Positions 8,812 to 17,621 of a stretch of 64,000 bases of DNA are shown here, piece after piece. Origin of the DNA: Cryptosporangium minutisporangium. GTDB lineage: Bacteria > Actinomycetota > Actinomycetes > Mycobacteriales > Cryptosporangiaceae. A program made the position numbers and the translations under genes. How positions within the stretch are numbered: the stretch's first letter is position 1; every line of letters starts with the position of its first letter. The DNA lies in the NCBI RefSeq assembly GCF_039536245.1, contig NZ_BAAAYN010000035.1, forward strand, positions 84,410-148,409, in the 5' to 3' direction. A model generated the notes under the pieces. It saw nothing but the letters and a program-made list of their open reading frames with translations, made no database searches and had not been told where the DNA came from.

Positions 8812-9485
8812 TGACACGTGCAGGGCTGGAGAACCTGACCGCGATTCCGAGCGTGCGGGAGTCCGTGCTCGCCTCCGACGTCGAGCTGCCCACCTCGTCG
8901 GCACCGGCGCCGTGGCGGACGAAGATCGACGCCGCGTTCTGGTGGCACCGCGCCTCCGCGGACGCCGCCTCGATGCTGCCGCCCGCGCTGCGTTCGCTCG
9001 GCGTCATCCCGGTGACGCTCGTCGCGTTCGTCCGGTACCGGGAGACTCCGGTGGGGGCGTACTCGGAGGTCTTCGCGAGCCCGGTGCTGCTGCGGAAGTG
9101 GCCGGTGCCGCCGATCCACATCCCGTTCATGGCGGTGGACTCGCTGACGTCGGTGCACGGCGGACGGTCGAACTGGGCGCTGCCGAAGACGCTGGCGTCG
9201 TTCGAATGGGGCGGTGCTGCGGTGACGGCTACCGGCGACGGATGGAAGATGTCGGCGGAGGCACGCGCCAGTACGCCGAAGTTCCCGATGGCGGGGGGAC
9301 TGAAGACGCTCCAACTGTTCGACGGAGAACCTCGAGCCGCCTGGGTAGGAATGCACGGGCGCGCTCGCCTGGGACGGGTCACGGCGTCCGCGGAGGGACC
9401 CACGTTGTCCCGGTGGCTGACCCCGGGCCGCCACCCCGCGCTGCTGATCAGCGACGCCACGATGTCGGTCGGCGCCCCCAGGTAG
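8811..9485 (+). CDS. Acetoacetate-decarboxylase-family protein
   Basis: A 224-residue protein whose KWPVPPIHIPFMAVDSLTSVHGGRSNWALPK segment and general layout resemble the acetoacetate decarboxylase fold (ADC superfamily). The start was set at the ATG at 8811, which overlaps the preceding stop (TGATG); a TTG three bases earlier is the only alternative. It is the last gene of the monooxygenase operon. ADC-fold proteins include decarboxylases and also lyases or hydrolases of other beta-keto and unsaturated acids, so the reaction is open. A role in processing a keto intermediate is inferred from context. Confidence 0.75.
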   Translation: MTRAGLENLTAIPSVRESVLASDVELPTSSAPAPWRTKIDAAFWWHRASADAASMLPPALRSLGVIPVTLVAFVRYRETPVGAYSEVFASPVLLRKWPVPPIHIPFMAVDSLTSVHGGRSNWALPKTLASFEWGGAAVTATGDGWKMSAEARASTPKFPMAGGLKTLQLFDGEPRAAWVGMHGRARLGRVTASAEGPTLSRWLTPGRHPALLISDATMSVGAPR

Positions 9486-9495
9486 GCGGCGCGCA

Positions 9496-9535
9496 GCATA
9501 TGGACGCTGCGAGCACGCGCGTAGCGTCCATATGC
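9496..9535. terminator. Terminator hairpin of the monooxygenase operon
   Basis: A perfect 13-base stem (GCATATGGACGCT at 9496-9508 paired with 9523-9535) with a 14-base loop lies just after the ADC-like gene. Confidence 0.65.
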
Positions 9536-9550
9536 CGTTGACGCACACGA

Positions 9551-9589
9551 ACGGAGGGCCGGGAGCGTCATCGCGTCCCGGCCCTCCGT
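9551..9589. terminator. Second terminator hairpin between convergent operons
   Basis: A perfect 14-base stem (ACGGAGGGCCGGGA at 9551-9564 paired with 9576-9589) with an 11-base loop, placed midway between the convergent operons and able to act in either direction. Confidence 0.65.
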
Positions 9590-9599
9590 GTCTGTGCGG

Positions 9600-9620
9600 C
9601 GGGGCGCCCGAGGCGCCCCG
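9600..9620 (-). terminator. Hairpin directly after fadB
   Basis: A 9-base stem (9600-9608 with 9612-9620) closes on a 3-base loop. It begins 8 bases past the fadB stop and is the third hairpin in a 125-base stretch. Confidence 0.55.
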
Positions 9621-9628
9621 CCCGATCC

Positions 9629-11821
9629 CTACGCGACAGCCTCGCGGAGGGAGCCCGCCTCGACGGCCTTCTCTCGGAGCAGTGCCGGCGGACGGAAGCG
9701 CTCACCGAACTTGTCGGCGAGCTCGTCCGCGCGGGCCACGAAGCCCGCCACCCCGCCGTCGTACTGGTCGACGAACTGAGCCACGCCTCCGAAGCCGGGC
9801 GGGAACCCGATGCCCATGATCGAGCCGATGTTCGCGTCCTCGATCGAGGTGAGCACGCCCTCCTCGAAGCACCGCGCGGTCTCCACCGCCATGATGAACA
9901 GCAGCCGGTCCTGGGCGTCCTTGAAGCGCAGCGAGGTCTTGCCCGTGTTCGGGGCCAGACCGTCGGCGTTCGGCGGGAACACCTCGGCGAGCCCTGGCCA
10001 GACCCGCTTCTCCGGCGCCCAGTCGAAGAAGCCCTTGCCCGCGGCCTTACCGGTGCGGTCGTGCTCCTTCACCAACGTGCGCAGGACACGCAGGCCTGGG
10101 TGCGCCGCATCCCCGGTAGCACCCCCACCCTGCTCCTCGATCTTGAGCGGCAGCGTCAGCGTCACCTCGTCGAGCAGCGTCAGCGGCCCGGCCGGGAAGC
10201 CGGCCTGCAGCGCCGCCCGCTCGACGCTCATCGCAGGCAGGCCCTCGGCGAGCAGCGCCGCACCCTCCATGACCATCGTCCCGAACACCCGGCTGGTGAA
10301 GAACCCACGGCTGTCCTTGACGACGATCGGCGTCTTACCGACCGCCCGGGTGTAGTCGTACGCCTTCGCGACGGCTTCCGGCGACGTGTGGGCGCCGACG
10401 ATCAGCTCGATCAGCGGCATCTTCTCCACCGGGGAGAAGAAGTGCACGCCGACCAGGTCGGACAGGCCCGCGCCCTCCTGCAGCCCGGTGATCGGCAGCG
10501 TCGAGGTGTTCGACGTGATCAGCGCGTCCGGTGCGGCGGCCGCCGCCTCCGCGAGCACCTTGTGCTTCAGCGCCGCGTCCTCGAACACCGCCTCGATGAC
10601 GAAGTCGCACCCGGCGAGGTCGGCGGCGTCCGCGGTGGCGAGGATCCGACCCAACAACGCATCCCGCTTCTCGGGCGTGCTCCGACCGCGGGCGACCTGC
10701 TTGTCGAGGATGTTCTGCGAGTACGCCTTGCCTTTCTCGGCGGCCTCGACCGAGACGTCTTTCAGGACGACGTCGATCCCGGCCTTGGCGGTGACGTACG
10801 CGATGCCCGCGCCCATCATGCCGGCGCCCAGCACCCCGACCTTGCGAGGCGTGTAGGCGGGCACGTCCGCCGGGCGGCTTCCACCGCCGTTGATTCGGTT
10901 CAGGTCGAACCAGAACGCCTGGATCATGTTCGTGGACGTCTGGCCGGTCGCCAGGTCGGCGAAGTACCGGCCTTCGATCACGAACGCGGCCTCGATGTCG
11001 ACCAGCAGCCCTTCCACCGCAGCGCAGAGGATGTGGTGCGGCGCCGGCAGGTTCGCACCCTTGAGCTGCTTGCGCAGGTTCGCGGGGAGCGCGGGCAGGA
11101 ACCCGGCGAGCGACGGAGACATCGGCGAGCCGCCCGGGACCTTGTAGCCCTTGGCGTCGTACGGCTGGATGGCCTGCGGGTTGGCGTCGATCCACTCCCG
11201 GGCCTTGACCAGGAGGTCGGCCGGGTCGCTGACGACCTCGTGCACCAGGCCGAGCTTGAGTGCGGCGGACGCCCGCAGCTGCTGTCCCTGGAGCAGTACC
11301 TGGGTCAGTGCGTTGACCAGCCCGAGCAATCGCACCGAGCGGATGACTCCCCCGGCGCCCGGCAGCAGGCCCAGCGTCACCTCGGGGAAGCCCAACTTCG
11401 TGGCGGGCGTGTCCAGCGCGATCCGGTGGTGAGCGGCGAGCGCGATCTCCAGGCCACCGCCGAGCGCTGCACCGTTGATCGCGGCGACGACCGGCACGCC
11501 GAGCGTCTCCAGCGTCCGCAGCCGGCGCTTGATGTCGGTGACCGTGTTCAGCAGCGCTTCGCGGTTCTCCGGGCGCGTCTGGATGAGCTCGTCCAGGTCG
11601 CCACCGGCGAAGAACGTCTTCTTCGCGCTGGTGATGATGACGCCCTTGAGGCCGTCCTTCTCCCGCACCAGCCGGTCGACGGTCTCGCCGAGCGCTGCCT
11701 GGAACGCGGCGTCCATCGTGTTCGCCGACGAGTTCGGGGCATCGAGCGTCAACGTGACGACGCCGTCGTCGTCGCGCTCCCAGCGAATCGGGCTCTCGTT
11801 GCTCACAGTCGCTCCGCTCAC
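9629..11821 (-). CDS. fadB: FadB-type fused enoyl-CoA hydratase / 3-hydroxyacyl-CoA dehydrogenase
   Basis: A 730-residue bifunctional beta-oxidation enzyme. The N-terminal crotonase domain has the oxyanion-hole segment [16 protein letters not shown] and the catalytic-region [14 protein letters not shown]. The central NAD-binding domain starts [17 protein letters not shown] and carries the catalytic-His segment [18 protein letters not shown]-terminal dehydrogenase domain follows. It hydrates a trans-2-enoyl-CoA and oxidises the product to 3-ketoacyl-CoA for the thiolase upstream. Two possible GTG starts, 11821 and 11806, sit in a 15-base tandem duplication with identical upstream sequence. The 11821 start overlaps the thiolase stop (GTGA). 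Confidence 0.95.
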   Translation of the reverse strand: MSGATVSNESPIRWERDDDGVVTLTLDAPNSSANTMDAAFQAALGETVDRLVREKDGLKGVIITSAKKTFFAGGDLDELIQTRPENREALLNTVTDIKRRLRTLETLGVPVVAAINGAALGGGLEIALAAHHRIALDTPATKLGFPEVTLGLLPGAGGVIRSVRLLGLVNALTQVLLQGQQLRASAALKLGLVHEVVSDPADLLVKAREWIDANPQAIQPYDAKGYKVPGGSPMSPSLAGFLPALPANLRKQLKGANLPAPHHILCAAVEGLLVDIEAAFVIEGRYFADLATGQTSTNMIQAFWFDLNRINGGGSRPADVPAYTPRKVGVLGAGMMGAGIAYVTAKAGIDVVLKDVSVEAAEKGKAYSQNILDKQVARGRSTPEKRDALLGRILATADAADLAGCDFVIEAVFEDAALKHKVLAEAAAAAPDALITSNTSTLPITGLQEGAGLSDLVGVHFFSPVEKMPLIELIVGAHTSPEAVAKAYDYTRAVGKTPIVVKDSRGFFTSRVFGTMVMEGAALLAEGLPAMSVERAALQAGFPAGPLTLLDEVTLTLPLKIEEQGGGATGDAAHPGLRVLRTLVKEHDRTGKAAGKGFFDWAPEKRVWPGLAEVFPPNADGLAPNTGKTSLRFKDAQDRLLFIMAVETARCFEEGVLTSIEDANIGSIMGIGFPPGFGGVAQFVDQYDGGVAGFVARADELADKFGERFRPPALLREKAVEAGSLREAVA

Positions 11822-11830
11822 AGTCGCTCC
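11801..11830 (-). repeat. 15-base tandem duplication at the thiolase/fadB junction
   Basis: The 15 bases GCTCACAGTCGCTCC occur twice in a row (11801-11815 and 11816-11830 on the plus strand). Read on the coding strand, each copy provides GGAG followed by a GTG, so the duplication doubled the fadB initiation signal in frame. Confidence 0.85.
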
Positions 11831-13032
11831 ACCACCGTTGCGATTCCCATGCCGCCGCCGACGCACAGCGTCGCCAGGCCGTAGCGCTGGTCGCGGCGCT
11901 CCAACTCGTCGATCAGAGTGCCGAGCAGCATCGCGCCGGTCGCACCGAGCGGGTGCCCCATCGCGATCGCACCGCCGTTGACGTTCACGATGTCCTCGGA
12001 GAACCCGGTGTCGGCCATGAACCGCAGCACGACCGCGGCGAACGCCTCGTTCATCTCGACCAGATCGATGTCTTCCACGGTCAGACCGGCCTTCGCCAGC
12101 GCCTTGTGCGAGGCGGGTGCCGGGCCGGTGAGCATGATCGTCGGGTCCGCGCCGGACACCGCCGTCGACAGGATCCGCGCCCGCGGCGTCAGCCCGTGCC
12201 GACGCCCGGCCTCCTCGCTACCGATGACGACCAGCGCGGCACCGTCCACGATCCCGGACGAGTTGCCGGCCGTGTGCACGTGCTCGATCCGCTCGATCCA
12301 GTGGTACTTGTCCAGCGCCACCGCGTCGAAGCCGCCCTGGTCGCCGATGGTCGCGAAGGAGGCGGGCAGCCCGCCCAGCGACTCGACCGTGGTGTCCGGG
12401 CGGACGTGCTCGTCCTGGTCGAGGACGACGTCCCCGTTACGGTCGACGACCGGCACGACCGAGCGGTTGAAGTACCCGTTCGCCCAGGCCTTGGCCGCGC
12501 GCTGCTGCGAGCGGGCGGCGTAGGCGTCGACGTCGGTGCGCGACCAGCCGTGCATCGTCGCGATCAGGTCGGCGCCGATGCCCTGCGGGACGAAACCGGT
12601 GGCGTACGCGGTCTCCGGGTCCTGGGCCCAGGCGCCACCGTCCGAGCCCATCGGCACCCGGGACATCGCCTCGACGCCGCCGGCGAACACCAGGTCTTCC
12701 CAGCCGGACCGGACCTTCTGCGCGGCGATGTTCACCGCCTCCAGACCGGAGGCGCAGAACCGGTTGAGCTGCACGCCGGCGACCGTGTCCGGCAGCCCGG
12801 CGGCGATCGCGGCGGTCTTCGCGATGTCGGCGCCCTGCTCGCCGATCGGGCTCACCACACCCAGCACGACATCGTCCACGCCATCGGTGTCGAGGTTCGG
12901 GTTGCGGTCACGGACCGCGTCGATCAGGCCGGTGACCAGCGACACCGGCTTCACCGAGTGCAGCGACCCGGTCTTCTTGCCGCGGCCGCGCGGTGTGCGG
13001 ATCGCGTCGTAGACGTAAGCCTCAGTGCTCAT
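11818..13032 (-). CDS. fadA: Acetyl-CoA C-acyltransferase (thiolase)
   Basis: A 404-residue thiolase cleaving 3-ketoacyl-CoA with CoA to give acetyl-CoA and a shortened acyl-CoA. The nucleophile Cys lies in [12 protein letters not shown], the conserved His block is [16 protein letters not shown], and the C-terminal active-site Cys and Gly segment is [13 protein letters not shown]. It starts with ATG 24 bases after the acyl-CoA dehydrogenase and is coupled to fadB by the overlapping stop and start. It belongs to the four-gene TetR-headed operon. Confidence 0.95.
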   Translation of the reverse strand: MSTEAYVYDAIRTPRGRGKKTGSLHSVKPVSLVTGLIDAVRDRNPNLDTDGVDDVVLGVVSPIGEQGADIAKTAAIAAGLPDTVAGVQLNRFCASGLEAVNIAAQKVRSGWEDLVFAGGVEAMSRVPMGSDGGAWAQDPETAYATGFVPQGIGADLIATMHGWSRTDVDAYAARSQQRAAKAWANGYFNRSVVPVVDRNGDVVLDQDEHVRPDTTVESLGGLPASFATIGDQGGFDAVALDKYHWIERIEHVHTAGNSSGIVDGAALVVIGSEEAGRRHGLTPRARILSTAVSGADPTIMLTGPAPASHKALAKAGLTVEDIDLVEMNEAFAAVVLRFMADTGFSEDIVNVNGGAIAMGHPLGATGAMLLGTLIDELERRDQRYGLATLCVGGGMGIATVVERL

Positions 13033-13056
13033 GGGACGCCTCCGGGTCCAGTGGGG

Positions 13057-14202
13057 CTATACGCCGAGCGAGCGCCCGACGATTTCCTTCATGATCTCGG
13101 TCGTACCGCCGTAGATCGTCGTGATCCGGGTATCGGTGTACGCCCGCGCGATCGGGTACTCGCGCATGTAGCCGTAGCCGCCGTGCAACTGCAGGCAGCG
13201 GTCGACGACGCGCTTCTGCATCTCGGTCGTCCACCACTTCGCCATCGCGGCGTCGACGACCGTGTACCGCCCCTCGTTGTGCTCGAGGATCGCCTTCTCG
13301 ACGTACGTCTCGGCGAACTCCAGCTCGGTGGCGATCTCGGCGAGGACGAACCGGTTGTGCTGGAAGCTTCCGACCGGGCGTCCGAATGCCTTGCGTTCTT
13401 TGGCGTACTCGAGCGTGCGGTCGAAGACCGCGCGGGCACCGGCGACCGCCGCCACCGCGATCGAGAGCCGCTCCTGCGGGAGCATCGTCATCAGGTGGAA
13501 GAAGCCCTGGTTGAGCTCACCGACCAGGTTGGACGCCGGAACCCGCACGTCGTCGAAGAAGAGCTCCGCCGTGTCCTGCGCGTGCATGCCGATCTTGTCG
13601 AGGTTGCGGCCGCGTTCGAAGCCGGGCATGCCTCGCTCGACGGCGATCAGCGAGAGGCCGTGCGCGGCCTTCGCGTCGGGGTCGGTGCGGGCGACGACGA
13701 GGACGAGGTCGGCGTGGATGCCGTTGGTGATGAACGTCTTCGACCCGTTCAGGACGAAGTCCGTACCGTCGCGGCGAGCCGTCGTCGCGATGCCCTGCAG
13801 GTCGGAGCCGGCACCCGGCTCAGTCATCGCGATCGCGGTGATGATCTCGCCCGAGCAGAAGCCGGGCAACCAGCGCTGCTTCTGCTCGTCGGTGGCCAGC
13901 TCGACCAGGTACGGCGCCGTGACGTCGTTGTGCAGCGAGAACCCGACGCCGCTCGCTCCGACCGCGATCGTCTCCTCGGTGAGGACGGCGTTGTAGCGGA
14001 AGTCCTTGATGCCACCGCCGCCGTACTCCTCCGGGACGTCGGTGCCGAGGAGGCCCTGCGCGCCCGCCGCGGTCCAGATCCGGCGGTCGACGAGGCCCTC
14101 GTTCTCCCACTGCTCGTGGAACGGGACGACCTCCTTGGCCATGAACGTCCGAGCGGTCGAGCGGAACGCCTCGTGGTCGGCGTCGTAGAGGGTTCGGCGC
14201 AT
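13057..14202 (-). CDS. Acyl-CoA dehydrogenase, long-chain (ACADL-like) type
   Basis: A 381-residue flavoprotein making trans-2-enoyl-CoA from acyl-CoA. FAD and substrate-binding segments are clear (IIT[AI]IAMTEPGAGSDL, NGSKTFITNGIHADL, CLQLHGGYGYMREYPIARAYTD). The C-terminal motif is IYGGTTEIMKEIVGR. The Glu found in the YEGT motif of medium- and short-chain enzymes is replaced by Gly, as in the long-chain/isovaleryl group, where the base sits elsewhere. This points to a long or branched substrate. It is preceded 10 bases upstream by the TetR gene and followed by thiolase and fadB. Confidence 0.93.
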   Translation of the reverse strand: MRRTLYDADHEAFRSTARTFMAKEVVPFHEQWENEGLVDRRIWTAAGAQGLLGTDVPEEYGGGGIKDFRYNAVLTEETIAVGASGVGFSLHNDVTAPYLVELATDEQKQRWLPGFCSGEIITAIAMTEPGAGSDLQGIATTARRDGTDFVLNGSKTFITNGIHADLVLVVARTDPDAKAAHGLSLIAVERGMPGFERGRNLDKIGMHAQDTAELFFDDVRVPASNLVGELNQGFFHLMTMLPQERLSIAVAAVAGARAVFDRTLEYAKERKAFGRPVGSFQHNRFVLAEIATELEFAETYVEKAILEHNEGRYTVVDAAMAKWWTTEMQKRVVDRCLQLHGGYGYMREYPIARAYTDTRITTIYGGTTEIMKEIVGRSLGV

Positions 14203-14212
14203 CCTTAGGTCC

Positions 14213-14920
14213 TTATGTAGTCAGGCCGGAGGAGGGTGCAGGGCTGGAGGTCGGCCCGGCGGGGGGTGCATTGCGCGCGGCGAGCATCTCGGCCCAAGCG
14301 TCCAGCGCCCGGGATCGTTGGCTCGCGGTGAAGTCGGTGAGCAGGCCGCTGACGCCGCGGCCGAGCAGCAGGTCGAGCGTCATCTGCTGGAGCAGCGGAT
14401 CGGACGTGACGTACTCCCGACAGATCTCCCGCAGCTCTATCGCGAGCCGGGCCTCGACCGGGATCAGCAGCTCGCGAAGCGCGGGGTCGCTGCGGGCGGC
14501 GACCCAGAGCTCGATCGTCGCCGCGTAGAGCGGTCCGGAGAGGAAGTCGGCCAGCAGGTCGAGGGTGCGCCGGAGCGTGTTGCCGGCGTTGCCCAGCTGG
14601 GCGATCTGCTCGCGGACGACCGCGGCGCGCTGCTCGGCGAGGTGCCCGACCGCCGCAGCGACCAGCTTCTCCTTGGTGCCGTAGTGATGCAGCTGGGCCC
14701 CGCGGCTGACGCCGGCGCGCTGGGCGACGGCGGTCGTGGTGGTGCCGACGTAACCGTCCTCGACCAGGCTCGCGAGCGTGGCGTCGAGGAGGCGGGCGCG
14801 GGTGGCCGCGCTCCGATCAGCTTGCGTGCGGCGCGCGGGCGCGGCGCCGTTCGCGGGCGCGTCGGGCGTTCGGCCCTGCGCAGCCTCGGCGTCGGTCGTC
14901 CGGACAGAGCTCGCGCCCAC
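14213..14920 (-). CDS. TetR-family repressor heading the beta-oxidation operon
   Basis: A 235-residue regulator. The N-terminal helix-turn-helix reads GYVGTTTTAVAQRAGVSRGAQLHHYGTKEKLVAAA, preceded by a ~35-residue flexible tail. The C-terminal ligand domain has the family's usual length. The GTG start follows AGGAAGG by 7 bases. It is the first gene of the operon running to fadB. The palindrome at 14976-14995 lies just upstream, so autoregulation is likely. The related site at 5591-5610 suggests it also controls the monooxygenase operon. An acyl-CoA ligand is plausible from context but not shown. Confidence 0.93.
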   Translation of the reverse strand: MGASSVRTTDAEAAQGRTPDAPANGAAPARRTQADRSAATRARLLDATLASLVEDGYVGTTTTAVAQRAGVSRGAQLHHYGTKEKLVAAAVGHLAEQRAAVVREQIAQLGNAGNTLRRTLDLLADFLSGPLYAATIELWVAARSDPALRELLIPVEARLAIELREICREYVTSDPLLQQMTLDLLLGRGVSGLLTDFTASQRSRALDAWAEMLAARNAPPAGPTSSPAPSSGLTT

Positions 14921-14975
14921 TCGCCACCTTCCTCACACCGTTCGGTTCGGCGTCCTGAGTCTCCGGCGCGGAGCG

Positions 14976-14995
14976 CATACAGTCAAGCCTGTATG
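14976..14995. promoter_or_regulatory. TetR operator palindrome
   Basis: CATACAGTCAAGCCTGTATG has perfect 7-base arms (CATACAG / CTGTATG) around a 6-base centre. It is 55 bases upstream of the TetR start and near the end of the unknown gene at 15013. Confidence 0.65.
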
Positions 14996-15012
14996 TTTTT
15001 GCTCTCGACTCC

Positions 15013-15504
15013 TCAGGCGGCGTGCGGCCGCGGCTCCGCGACTCGCAGGGTGTCCCCGACCCGCACGCGGACGACGTCCGCGCCGTTCCCGTCGAGATAG
15101 CGGACGAGTAACGCCGCGGTGAGCACCGGCACCATGACCCGGAAGTCGAGCAGGTCGCCGTCGGGCAGCCCCACCCGGTTGCGCCGGGCGTCGATGACGA
15201 CGTCGTGCAGCGCCATCGGCGGGGACGGTAGCCGCCACGCCGCCCGGGTAGCGAGCCCGACGAGCGCCACCGTCTCCGGCTCCACCGGAACCATCGTGCC
15301 GATCCGCGCGTAGACGCGCTGCAGGTCGCTGCCGTCGACGGTCGGGTTCCAGAGCCGCTCCAGCCGAGCGACGAGCGCGCGGGCACCGGGCAGCAGCGCC
15401 GGCGGCGCGTCGATCTCCACCGGGAAGCTCCAGGCGAAGAACGCCTCGTGCGCAGCGCCACGCTCCGGCGGCCGCACCGCCGTACCGAGAGCCAGCGCGG
15501 TCAT
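15013..15504 (-). CDS. Protein of unknown function, 163 residues
   Basis: I do not recognise the family. The protein has no signal peptide. It begins MTALALGTAVRPPERGAAHEAFFAWSF and ends in a block rich in Asp and Arg (DVVIDARRNRVGLPDGDLLDFRVMVPVLTAALLVRYLDGNGADVVRVRVGDTLRV). The mixed alpha/beta pattern suggests a soluble cytoplasmic protein. The start at 15504 overlaps the stop of a 19-codon reading frame (ATGA), which has a good ribosome site, so expression is probably coupled to it. An upstream in-frame start at 15642 was rejected because the extension is low-complexity Arg/Ser/Pro. Confidence 0.65.
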   Translation of the reverse strand: MTALALGTAVRPPERGAAHEAFFAWSFPVEIDAPPALLPGARALVARLERLWNPTVDGSDLQRVYARIGTMVPVEPETVALVGLATRAAWRLPSPPMALHDVVIDARRNRVGLPDGDLLDFRVMVPVLTAALLVRYLDGNGADVVRVRVGDTLRVAEPRPHAA

Positions 15505-15560
15505 GAGCGGCGGCCGAGCAGGCGGAGCGACGGGGTGAGGGTGGGAGCGGCGGCGGTCAT
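15501..15560 (-). CDS. 19-residue peptide coupled to the downstream gene
   Basis: The frame encodes MTAAAPTLTPSLRLLGRRS. A GAGAGGA ribosome site precedes its ATG, and its TGA overlaps the next gene's ATG. It looks like a leader peptide or very small protein whose translation delivers ribosomes to the downstream start. There are no Cys and no obvious precursor-peptide motif. It is too short for any homology statement. Confidence 0.5.
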   Translation of the reverse strand: MTAAAPTLTPSLRLLGRRS

Positions 15561-15672
15561 CGGGGTCCTCTCTGTCCGCTGTTGTCTTCGACGATCCGCC
15601 GCGCTGCTGAGCGTTTGCTGATCTTTTCCTGTGAGGCTCCAATGAGTCACCGAGCGTGATGCGGACGACGAA

Positions 15673-16449
15673 TCAGACGCGCTGGGTGTCGCGGCGGAAG
15701 AGGCGGGCGGCACCGAGGCCGAACGCCAGCGTCCAGGCCACCACGTTCACCACCTCGGCCACGCGCACGCTGCCGCCGGTCAGCGGCGTCCGCGCGATCG
15801 TGCCGATGCCGTAGACCGGCGTCCATTTCGCGATCTCGCCGAAGGCGTGCGGCAGCGTGTCCAGCGGCACGAACAACCCACCGGCCATCGCGAGGATCGC
15901 CAGGATCGGACCGAGGAACTGCATCACGTTCTCCGCCGGGGCGAGGTACCCGATGAACAGTCCGAACGCGGCGAACACCAGCGACCCGAGCCACGCCGCC
16001 GCCCCGGCCAGCACCCAGACGTGCAGCGGCATCCGCACTCCGGCCACCGCGCCGACCGCGAACTCCACCAGCACCGCGGCCAGCCCGAGCGTCATCGCGC
16101 TGAGCACCTTCGTCAGGACGTACGCCGCCGGACGTAGCGGCGTCAGCCGCAGCTGGCGACTCCAGCCGAGCGCCCGCTCGGCCGCCACCATCGCCCCGCC
16201 GCTGGTCGTCGCGACCATCGCCCCGTAGACCGCGAGGCTGATCATGAGGTAGCCGGTCACCGGCTGGCCGTTGTCCAGCGTCTGACCCTTCTGCGGCAGC
16301 CCGAACAGCAGGAAGAACACCGCCGGCATGATCAGGACGAAGAGCAGCGTCCGGCGGTTGCGGAGGATCCGGCGGACCTCCAGGCCCAGGTAGGTCGCGT
16401 TCAGGCCACCCATCCGCGGCGTCCGGCGCTCACCCACGTACGTGGTCAT
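15673..16449 (-). CDS. ABC-2 type transporter permease
   Basis: A 258-residue membrane subunit with about six helices: LLFVLIMPAVFFLLFGL, LMISLAVYGAMVATTSG, VLTKVLSAMTLGLAAVLVEFAVG, VLAGAAAWLGSLVFAAFGLFIGYL, FLGPILAILAMAGGLFVP and a final helix near the C-terminus. The conserved cytoplasmic stretch AAERALGWSRQLRLTPLRPAAYVLTKVL is intact. The start ATG at 16449 overlaps the stop of the upstream ATPase gene. That ATPase has lost its catalytic core, so this permease has no functional partner within the window. Confidence 0.9.
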   Translation of the reverse strand: MTTYVGERRTPRMGGLNATYLGLEVRRILRNRRTLLFVLIMPAVFFLLFGLPQKGQTLDNGQPVTGYLMISLAVYGAMVATTSGGAMVAAERALGWSRQLRLTPLRPAAYVLTKVLSAMTLGLAAVLVEFAVGAVAGVRMPLHVWVLAGAAAWLGSLVFAAFGLFIGYLAPAENVMQFLGPILAILAMAGGLFVPLDTLPHAFGEIAKWTPVYGIGTIARTPLTGGSVRVAEVVNVVAWTLAFGLGAARLFRRDTQRV

Positions 16450-16791
16450 CGGGCGCTCTCCTGGGAACCCGTGGTGAGCGCGAGGAACGCGTCCTCGAGC
16501 TTGCGCGAGGTGATCTCCAGGTCCCGCGCGCCGGTCGCGGTGAGCAGGTACCGGGCCACCGCGTCGGAATCCGACGCGTGCACCCGCACCGAGTCGCCCC
16601 ACACCTCGGCCTGGTCCACACCGGGCAGTGCGGAGAGCACCAGCGGATCGGCGCCGGGCAGCGTCGCGCGGACGGTGCGGCCGGCGGCGAGGCCCTTGAT
16701 CTCGGCGGCGGTGCCGTCGGCGACCGCCGAATCGCTTGGTGAGACCGGTGAGCCGAACGGCCGCGGTCCGCGTCAGCGTTGTGTTCTCCAT
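16446..16791 (-). pseudogene. ABC transporter ATP-binding protein with large internal deletion
   Basis: The frame opens with a normal ATPase N-terminus (MENTTLTRTAAVRLTGLTKRFG). Near 16729 it jumps to the C-terminal part in another frame (VADGTAAEIKGLAAGRTVRATLPGADP, ending TSRKLEDAFLALTTGSQESAR). Roughly 200 residues carrying Walker A, Q-loop, signature and Walker B are gone, and the two pieces are out of frame. The end still overlaps the permease start, which shows the original operon. It cannot make a working ATPase. Confidence 0.88.
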
Positions 16792-16883
16792 GCCGTTGAC
16801 GGTCGCGCCGCGCGGCGTCGGGCTCCCGGATGGAGCGTCACCGCCCGACCCGTGACATCCGTCAGGCCGGACGGCGCCGAACG

Positions 16884-17582
16884 TCAGCGGAAGCGGTCCG
16901 GCCTGGGCAGATTCCCCGGTAGCGGCCCGTCGGTGTTGTCCAGGACATGAGCGCTCACCAGTAGCGACGTCAGCAGGGTTCGCGCCTGGTCGACGACGTC
17001 GGCCCGCGTCTTCGGATCGAGCAGCGGCACACCGGAGTCGTCCGACTCCTCTGTCGAGTCCCGGGTGGACGCTCCGGTCAGCGCCCGGAACAGCAGGCCG
17101 TCGAGGCAGGCGGTCACCAGCGCGGCCCGCTCGGCGGCGCAGTCCACCCCCACGTCGCTGATGATCCGCGCGACCAGCGCGTCGAACGCCGTCCGCCAGG
17201 CCGTCATCGCCTCGCCCAGTTCGGGCCGGCGCGACGATTCCAGCGAGAGCTCCAGCCGGGCCGCGAGCGGCGCCGGGTCGGACAACCAGCGGTCGAGCAG
17301 CTTCATCGTGTGCGCGACGGCGTGCGCGGGGTCGCCCCGGTGCTGCGCGGTCTCGGCCGCCAACTCGTCGACGTCGGCGCCGATCCGCTCGTCGAGCCGG
17401 GCCACCACCGCGGTGAGCAACGCGGCCCGCGTGCGGAAGTAGGCCGAGGTCGAGCCCTCGGACAGGCCGGCGGCGGCGTCGACGGCGCGGTGGGTCAGGC
17501 CGCGGAGCCCGGCGCCGGCGACCAGGTTGATCGCCGCGTCCAGGATGTCCGCTCGACGGTTACCGGACGACGCTCTGACCAT
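16884..17582 (-). CDS. TetR-family repressor with three phased operators
   Basis: A 232-residue regulator. The helix-turn-helix is in LRGLTHRAVDAAAGLSEGSTSAYFRTRAALLTAVVARL, with a longer C-terminal ligand domain. Upstream lies the exporter-regulator gap with three CTACA-NN-TGTAG palindromes (17622-17695) shared with a divergent 64-residue membrane protein. Downstream on the same strand, after 92 bases, is the broken ABC exporter, which this repressor may once have controlled. Confidence 0.92.
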   Translation of the reverse strand: MVRASSGNRRADILDAAINLVAGAGLRGLTHRAVDAAAGLSEGSTSAYFRTRAALLTAVVARLDERIGADVDELAAETAQHRGDPAHAVAHTMKLLDRWLSDPAPLAARLELSLESSRRPELGEAMTAWRTAFDALVARIISDVGVDCAAERAALVTACLDGLLFRALTGASTRDSTEESDDSGVPLLDPKTRADVVDQARTLLTSLLVSAHVLDNTDGPLPGNLPRPDRFR

Positions 17583-17621
17583 CTCGACACCGTACTCAGC
17601 GCGCGTGTGATCGGCGCAACT

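Noticed and set aside
10061..11884. 607-codon open frame on the plus strand
   Set aside because: Antisense of fadB; Arg/Gln/His-rich composition with no domain, typical of a mirror frame in high-GC DNA.
11953..14208. 751-codon open frame on the plus strand
   Set aside because: Runs antisense through thiolase and acyl-CoA dehydrogenase, both of which have full catalytic motifs.
15501..15560. RiPP precursor peptide
   Set aside because: Lacks core-peptide residues (no Cys, no Trp) and has no modification enzymes nearby; the broken ABC exporter alone is not enough.
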